NCBI RefSeq assembly: GCF_013368755.1
Contig: NC_049561.1
Span: 5,952,001-6,016,000, forward strand
Source of the DNA: Talaromyces rugulosus
Taxonomy: Eukaryota > Ascomycota > Eurotiomycetes > Eurotiales > Trichocomaceae
Reading direction: 5' to 3'
Length of the DNA stretch: 64,000 nucleotides
The notes under the pieces were generated by a model. That model did not search any database. It was not told the DNA's origin and saw only the letters and a program-made list of their open reading frames with translations. Of the stretch, positions 59,109 to 64,000 are shown piece after piece (within the stretch, counting starts at the first letter, position 1; each line of letters opens with the position of its first letter). The position numbers and the translations under genes were made by a program.

Positions 59109-59602
59109 GATTGCTCGTTCACGTGTGTTTATTTCGTTTATTTCTTGACTTTTCTTGGACGGGTAGCTGGGTGGGGCGTACTTTTATATATATCGTTTCT
59201 CTTACAATATACATTGACGCGATAAATGTGGAGAAGCTTTTTATGATATCGGAAAGAGCTGCTGTTGTATGGTCTCGGCTGCACGCCGTTTCGGTATTAT
59301 CGGCTGGACCTTGCCGACAAGGTTTGCGGGATGGGCAGCGAAGCTGGAGGTGACGGATGCAACATGACTTGTTTCTTGCCTCTGGGGCCCCATACTTTCC
59401 TTCGTGGTGAGCGTGGAGAGAGTTGTTTCTTATTTCTTTTTCTGGGGCCCCGTGTTTTCCTTCACAGCGAGAGTGGGGACCGGAAGCATCTGCTTTACCC
59501 TCATTTGGCTATATATCCCCCCTCCTACCCCTTCTTCTCTGTCTTCCAAACCCCTGGTAACCCCTGGTATTCCTTTTTGTTCAACATTCCACGCTCGTCC
59601 AT
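59109..59602. promoter_or_regulatory. Divergent promoter of the SnoaL-like gene and MFS3
   Basis: 494 bp. TATATATA near 59186 lies about 75 bp upstream of the SnoaL-like start, and TATATAT at 59510-59516 about 87 bp upstream of the MFS3 start. A TCTGGGGCCCC word occurs twice (near 59380 and 59441), each followed by a TTTTCCTT-like stretch. Confidence 0.45.
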
Positions 59603-61874
59603 ATGCCTCTTAGTATTATCTCCCCCTCTGGCTCCGAGAGCTGTCGTGGAACAATTCTTCTTCGTGAGAAATCCGATGACGAGCAGAGGTACCACCCTGG
59701 GTTGAAACACGACCCACAGGTATGGTCGCAATACGAAACATGTCGTGGTACCTAGAATGGCAATAACACGGACGATAGAATCCATCACTTCTCTTAGATC
59801 CACAACCCTCTGATGACCCGAATGATCCTCTGGTGAGTCCATCCCCTTGCTACTCGGCTAATCCTTTCGCGTTGACGTCCCATAGAATTGGTCGACCGGT
59901 AAAAAGGATATGGTCTATATGGCCCTTTTTATTGGTTCCATAATCCTTGCGGCAGTCCCAGCCCCAGTACTTGCATCGTCTACGGCAGTTTTGTCTGAGG
60001 TTCTGGGAGTCTCGCTAGACGACGTTGCTCTGCTTTCTGGATATCAATTGCTTGTTGTCGGCCTCTACGGGTAAGCCCAACGCTTCAAATTTGGTCAATA
60101 TTACCAGACTAAGGATAACATATGGTAGTCCTCCTTGTTCCGCCCTGGCTCGCAAGTATGGCAAACGACTTCAGTACATATTTGCCTCTACGATGGCGTT
60201 GGTTGGTACAATAATTTGCGTTGCATCTGGGTCAAAGTATTCAGCTCTTCTAGCCGGTCGACTGATTCAAGGTTTCGGAACAACAGCATTTGAGAGCCTG
60301 TCGATTGCAACAATAGGCGATATGTAAGCTCGATATTTACACAAATTGCTATCCTTACATGATTTTCCTAATTGGAGCCTAGGTATTTCGTCCATCAACG
60401 TGGTATCAGGACTGGGGCAATGGTATGCCAAATACTTCTCGTCTATTACGCAATGAGATTATTTCGTCTAATAATTCCAAGGTACTCACCTTAACATGCC
60501 TCCCTGGGATAGTTAATATCATCGCCGGTCCAATCACCCACTCATTGGAATGGAGATATATGCTTATTATTCACTTGCCATTTATTACCCTTTCGTGGAT
60601 TCTCACATTTCTTTTGGTGCCTGAAACTCAGTTTCAACGTTCTCAGTCGAGCCAACAACAAATTGCGATGGTCAGAAATGCAATATTGTCAGACCCAAAA
60701 GCGGAATCGACCGTCCATATAGAGGATACCAATACTGTCTCGAAAAAAACCTATTGGCAGGGACTTGTGCCTACCTTTAATACCTACACCGATACTAGTC
60801 TTTTGAAGCTCATTGCTGGGCCATTTATTACTCTACATAATCCCGCTGTCATATGGGTGAGTTTACTTCCATCGATAGGTGATCTAAATTTCTAATTCCC
60901 TCACCAGACCCTTGCCATGGGTGGTGTAGTTGTGGTATGCTTCACATATTCATCGAGAGCAGGGAGTTCTTTACTGATATTTCAGGCACTATATGTCAGT
61001 CTGTCATACATGCTCGCTCAAGTTTGGTCTGCTCCGTGAGTCCTTTGATATCTATGACCGTCCATGTTCTTCACTGCTAAACATAACAGGCCGTATGACT
61101 TGAACGCTGCCGGAAATGGATATTTTTATGTTGGATGTACGCCTTACCTCCTCCTTCCTACCCCGATTTCTCGTTTTCGTTCCTTTTGATTTATTAGAGG
61201 GGAGCATGTCTCTAAGAATTTTACAGCTACGCTAGGGGGTATTATCGGGGGTGTTGGTGGTGGATGGCTGACCGATGTGATCACCAAAGCTTTAATCCGT
61301 GCGAACGGTGGTGTTTATGAGCCTGAATTTCGCATTCCAGTTCAGGTTGCTGCTGCTGCTTCCCTCGTATTGGGCTACTTCTTATTTGCATGGGATCTAA
61401 AACATCCAACTCCTACTGGTTACTACTTAGGATCCTTCTGCCATGGATGCATATGCTTTGGTATCACGCTCGCGACCCTCAGCGCAAGCCTCTATATCTT
61501 GTATGTTTTTCGAGACATTTACTTGTTTTCAAGCAGAGACTAACAGAATAACCCGAGGGATGCGCACCCAAATGAGACTACCGAGATCTTTATTATTCAG
61601 ATGATGTTTAAGAACCTCTTATTCTTCGGGTTCTCACGCTTCATTAATACTTGGACCACCGAAGACGGCGCATCAGCTGTCCTGGAAACCTATGGAATCG
61701 TATCGATTTGCCTAGTCGCTTCTTCGATCGCAATCTGTACGTACCCAATTATGAAACATTTCGAGCTCCTTCTGGGATGATAATTAACCATGGATAGATA
61801 TCTTCGGCAAACAGAATCGTAAATTTATCCATAACCTAGGATTGTTGCGAAAGTTGAATTATGTTAAACGCTGA
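59603..61874 (+). CDS. MFS transporter (MFS3), intact paralogue of MFS1
   Basis: DHA1-like major facilitator. Exons: 59603-59719, 59779-59832, 59886-60070, 60129-60323, 60383-60422, 60482-60856, 60908-60934, 60986-61035, 61090-61136, 61227-61500, 61558-61736, 61798-61874; 1620 nt, 539 residues. It shares DPQPSDDPNDPL-NW before helix 1, LARKYGKRLQY, GRLIQGFGTTAFESLS, DIGD/MYFVHQRG and the C-terminal IFGKQNRKFIHNLG with MFS1. Exon lengths agree with MFS1 except that MFS3 has two more introns (inside the 445-nt and 97-nt exons of MFS1). All sites are canonical and the frame is open, including CAG where MFS1 has TAG. It probably moves the same or a related compound. Confidence 0.9.
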
Positions 61875-62401
61875 GGAACGCATTAGGTTTCAAGTTCATC
61901 ATATAATCCTCAGTCAACACAAGAAGCCACTTTGAAACAATTCCGCGTGAAATAAATTAGGGCTATAACCCTACGTCATGCTTCGAAGATGCCAGCCTGA
62001 CATTGCACATAACGACGTTTTCATTATGGCGTATAACCATGGTTATCTGGCATTTGCGCTGGCCTACGTAGCAGGTTTCGGCACAAATGGTTTTAATTTG
62101 CTGTACTCGTATCGTGGTCATCGCAACTCACCAGCCACGATGAGAAGTCCACCTCAACTATATTAAAGGCTTCAAAAGTCTGTCCAACTGTGAAGCCAAT
62201 GAGATCAAAATAAATGAATCTTTTTTACATTATTTTTGGTTATATCGTAGCTCAATCAGATATATAACAAAGTTGGACGAGTAAGAGCAATAAGGTCACC
62301 GCGGCATCTCAGAATTAGCCTCACCAGGACAGGCGAGTAACTATAAAAATCGTCTTTGCCCCCATCTATCGCCTAGTAAATAGCCGGGGAACCGGACGAC
62401 C
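61875..62401. other. Gene-free stretch (convergent 3' ends)
   Basis: Lies between MFS3 and the NmrA-like gene. A short plus frame at 61978-62166 has no similarity and is not called. Confidence 0.45.
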
Positions 62402-63319
62402 CTAAGAACTGAAAAGGTCTTTGTTTAATTCCACCCACTCTTGGAATCTCATGCTCGGCTTGCCAGTATACAAGCGGACATTTTCAACACCGGTTTCATA
62501 GTCTGTACGACTCTTTTGTTCCTCAGCTGCAGCCGCAAGTACTCGAATCATATAATCCGCGAAAGGCTTGGGAACGCCATTCTGTAGAAACTGATCCAAG
62601 CCCTCCTGCTGGCTAATATCCGCAAGCTTGACGTCTATACCCAAGGCCTTTCCAACAGTCTGAATAGCATCTCCCTGTGACATGACTTGCGGGCCATACA
62701 GATACACTTTCTGTTGTCCGTTTTTTGGACCTTGCACCAGTATGGTACCGCTGACTCGGCCTATGTCGGTAGGTGTGATACCGTCGAGTTGGAAACTAGA
62801 GCCGAAAATCTTCACCTCACCGGCATTAATACCCCCCTTAAATCTTAGTATATTTGTTGCGAACCCGCCAGGCCGCACAGCCACATAGTTTTCGGGCCCA
62901 AGAACCTCATCGAGGTTGATCTCCACTTGTGCGTGAGAGTATGCGATCAAATCACTCGGTGGAACACCACGTATCTCTCCTGAAATAGTGTAGCTGCTCA
63001 GAAATACAACAAATTCGATGCCAGCAGATTTAAGGGCTGTGACCGTAGACCGCATGTGGTCCGGAGAGCCGATGGCAACATAAATGAATGCCCGCTTCGC
63101 CCCTGAAGTTTTGACAGCTGCAGCCACGGTGTCAGGTTTGGTCAAATCGGCCTGGACCCTTTTAAATCCACCCCCTTGCTCATGCTCTGGAGTGAGGCCA
63201 GGGATGGGCTTTTGCGGATCTCGCATAGCTAGCCAAACCGTTGCGCCATGCTCCTGGGCAGTGGCTGCCGCGACAGAAGCGACATTGCCTGTTGGTCCGA
63301 AAACAATCACTGTAGACAT
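62402..63319 (-). CDS. NmrA-like NAD(P)-binding protein
   Basis: One uninterrupted frame of 305 residues. The N-terminus VIVFGPTGNVASVAA is the GxxGxxG nucleotide-binding turn of the NmrA/atypical SDR family; FLSSYTISG and the VRPGGFATNILRFKGG region follow. Members are NADP-sensing regulators or reductases of isoflavone and quinone type; without the catalytic YxxxK motif clearly visible I cannot choose between these. It is the last gene of the window and lies tail-to-tail with MFS3. The frame is intact and the start has good family alignment. Confidence 0.85.
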   Translation of the reverse strand: MSTVIVFGPTGNVASVAAATAQEHGATVWLAMRDPQKPIPGLTPEHEQGGGFKRVQADLTKPDTVAAAVKTSGAKRAFIYVAIGSPDHMRSTVTALKSAGIEFVVFLSSYTISGEIRGVPPSDLIAYSHAQVEINLDEVLGPENYVAVRPGGFATNILRFKGGINAGEVKIFGSSFQLDGITPTDIGRVSGTILVQGPKNGQQKVYLYGPQVMSQGDAIQTVGKALGIDVKLADISQQEGLDQFLQNGVPKPFADYMIRVLAAAAEEQKSRTDYETGVENVRLYTGKPSMRFQEWVELNKDLFSS

Positions 63320-64000
63320 AACTAGATAGGGCTACAAAGATTTTTTAATTTGTGAGTAAAACAGGAGGAGCTGATATAGTAAACTAGGAATTCCTATCCC
63401 TTTTCTATTGCGGGGGTCGAATTCGGCTTTAACGATATCTCCGCGGCGTTTACCTCCCCACTCGTAGCCACTCCGGAATCAGTCAATTGGCTACTATGAA
63501 GTTGACTAAATAGATCTTACAAACAGCTCTAGCTAACTCTAGTTCTATTATCATTGGTAGATATCATGCAAAACCCCGCTTCTCTGTACCCTATTTGATT
63601 TGAAGACTCGAGGATCTTGTGATTGTGCCGTGGTGGATTTTTGAATGCTTTCCCCACCTATCATTATATCATGATGGACCAACCTTTTTATTGGAATTTT
63701 TAAGGACTTATTTAGAATTCATATCGTTTGTTGAAACTTTCATGGCATGTGAACATCTTATATTTTCCGCTGTTTTTTGGGGGATGGGGATACCAGCATT
63801 ATTTGTCTTGTACTGGAATAGAAACTGAAAGATATATATATACATGTATGAAAATAAGTCTAACGTTTAAGGAAGTCGAACTCGTTGATACAGCATTGAA
63901 CATGTCAAATAGCTCAATTCCAATAATCGGCATACTTGCTCTCACCCTTGAAAACCTCGACAAAGCGCTGGGCAATAATAGAATCAGTCTTAGTTGAAGG
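63320..64000. other. Right end, NmrA promoter side
   Basis: No gene supported. Plus frames at 63619-63828 and 63728-63997 lack similarity. TCCGCGGCG near 63440 and CTCCGGAA near 63472 lie upstream of the NmrA-like gene. Confidence 0.4.

Noticed and set aside
1..64000. CRISPR arrays, rRNA, tRNA, polyketide or peptide synthetase genes
   Set aside because: None of their signatures were seen; the window is fungal nuclear DNA with catabolic and regulatory genes.

Overview
The window reads as nuclear DNA of a filamentous ascomycete (Pezizomycotina). Nearly every gene is cut by short GT-AG introns of about 45-75 bases, there are four intact Zn2Cys6 regulators, and families such as fungal zinc alcohol dehydrogenases, DHA1-type transporters, a Dal5-type permease and a PRISE reductase occur. 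No rRNA, tRNA, CRISPR, polyketide synthase or NRPS was seen. All gene models were spliced by hand and checked by codon phase and family alignment from memory; names are family-level only.

Left third (1-33.8 kb): a catabolic-looking cluster for aryl compounds. It holds two carotenoid/lignostilbene oxygenases, two aldehyde dehydrogenases, two amidohydrolase-type aromatic decarboxylases, a zinc alcohol dehydrogenase, a salicylate-hydroxylase-like flavoprotein, an alpha/beta-hydrolase, two MFS transporters, a P450 and two Zn2Cys6 regulators. A sensible reading is: oxidative cleavage of an aryl C=C bond to aromatic aldehydes, oxidation to benzoic acids, then decarboxylation or hydroxylation. The cluster is partly duplicated and partly decayed: four consecutive plus-strand genes (5.6-14.1 kb) each carry a single disabling lesion, while the second aldehyde dehydrogenase and both oxygenases are intact.

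Middle (34-55.5 kb): a Zn2Cys6 regulator pseudogene is split in two. Its 5' half lies at 34.7-35.9 kb and its 3' half at 54.2-55.4 kb, with an exact 28-bp direct repeat at both break points, so about 18.3 kb appears to have been inserted. The insert carries a secreted DUF4185 (GH183-like) protein, a Zn2Cys6 regulator, a damaged alpha/beta-hydrolase, a PRISE-type reductase, a Dal5-type permease and another Zn2Cys6 regulator. Two degenerate LTR-retroelement fragments lie near the two halves.

Right end (56-64 kb): a damaged second zinc alcohol dehydrogenase, a SnoaL-like protein, an intact paralogue of the broken MFS transporter from the left cluster, and an NmrA-like protein. The paralogous transporter suggests that this end belongs to the same duplicated aryl-catabolic gene set.
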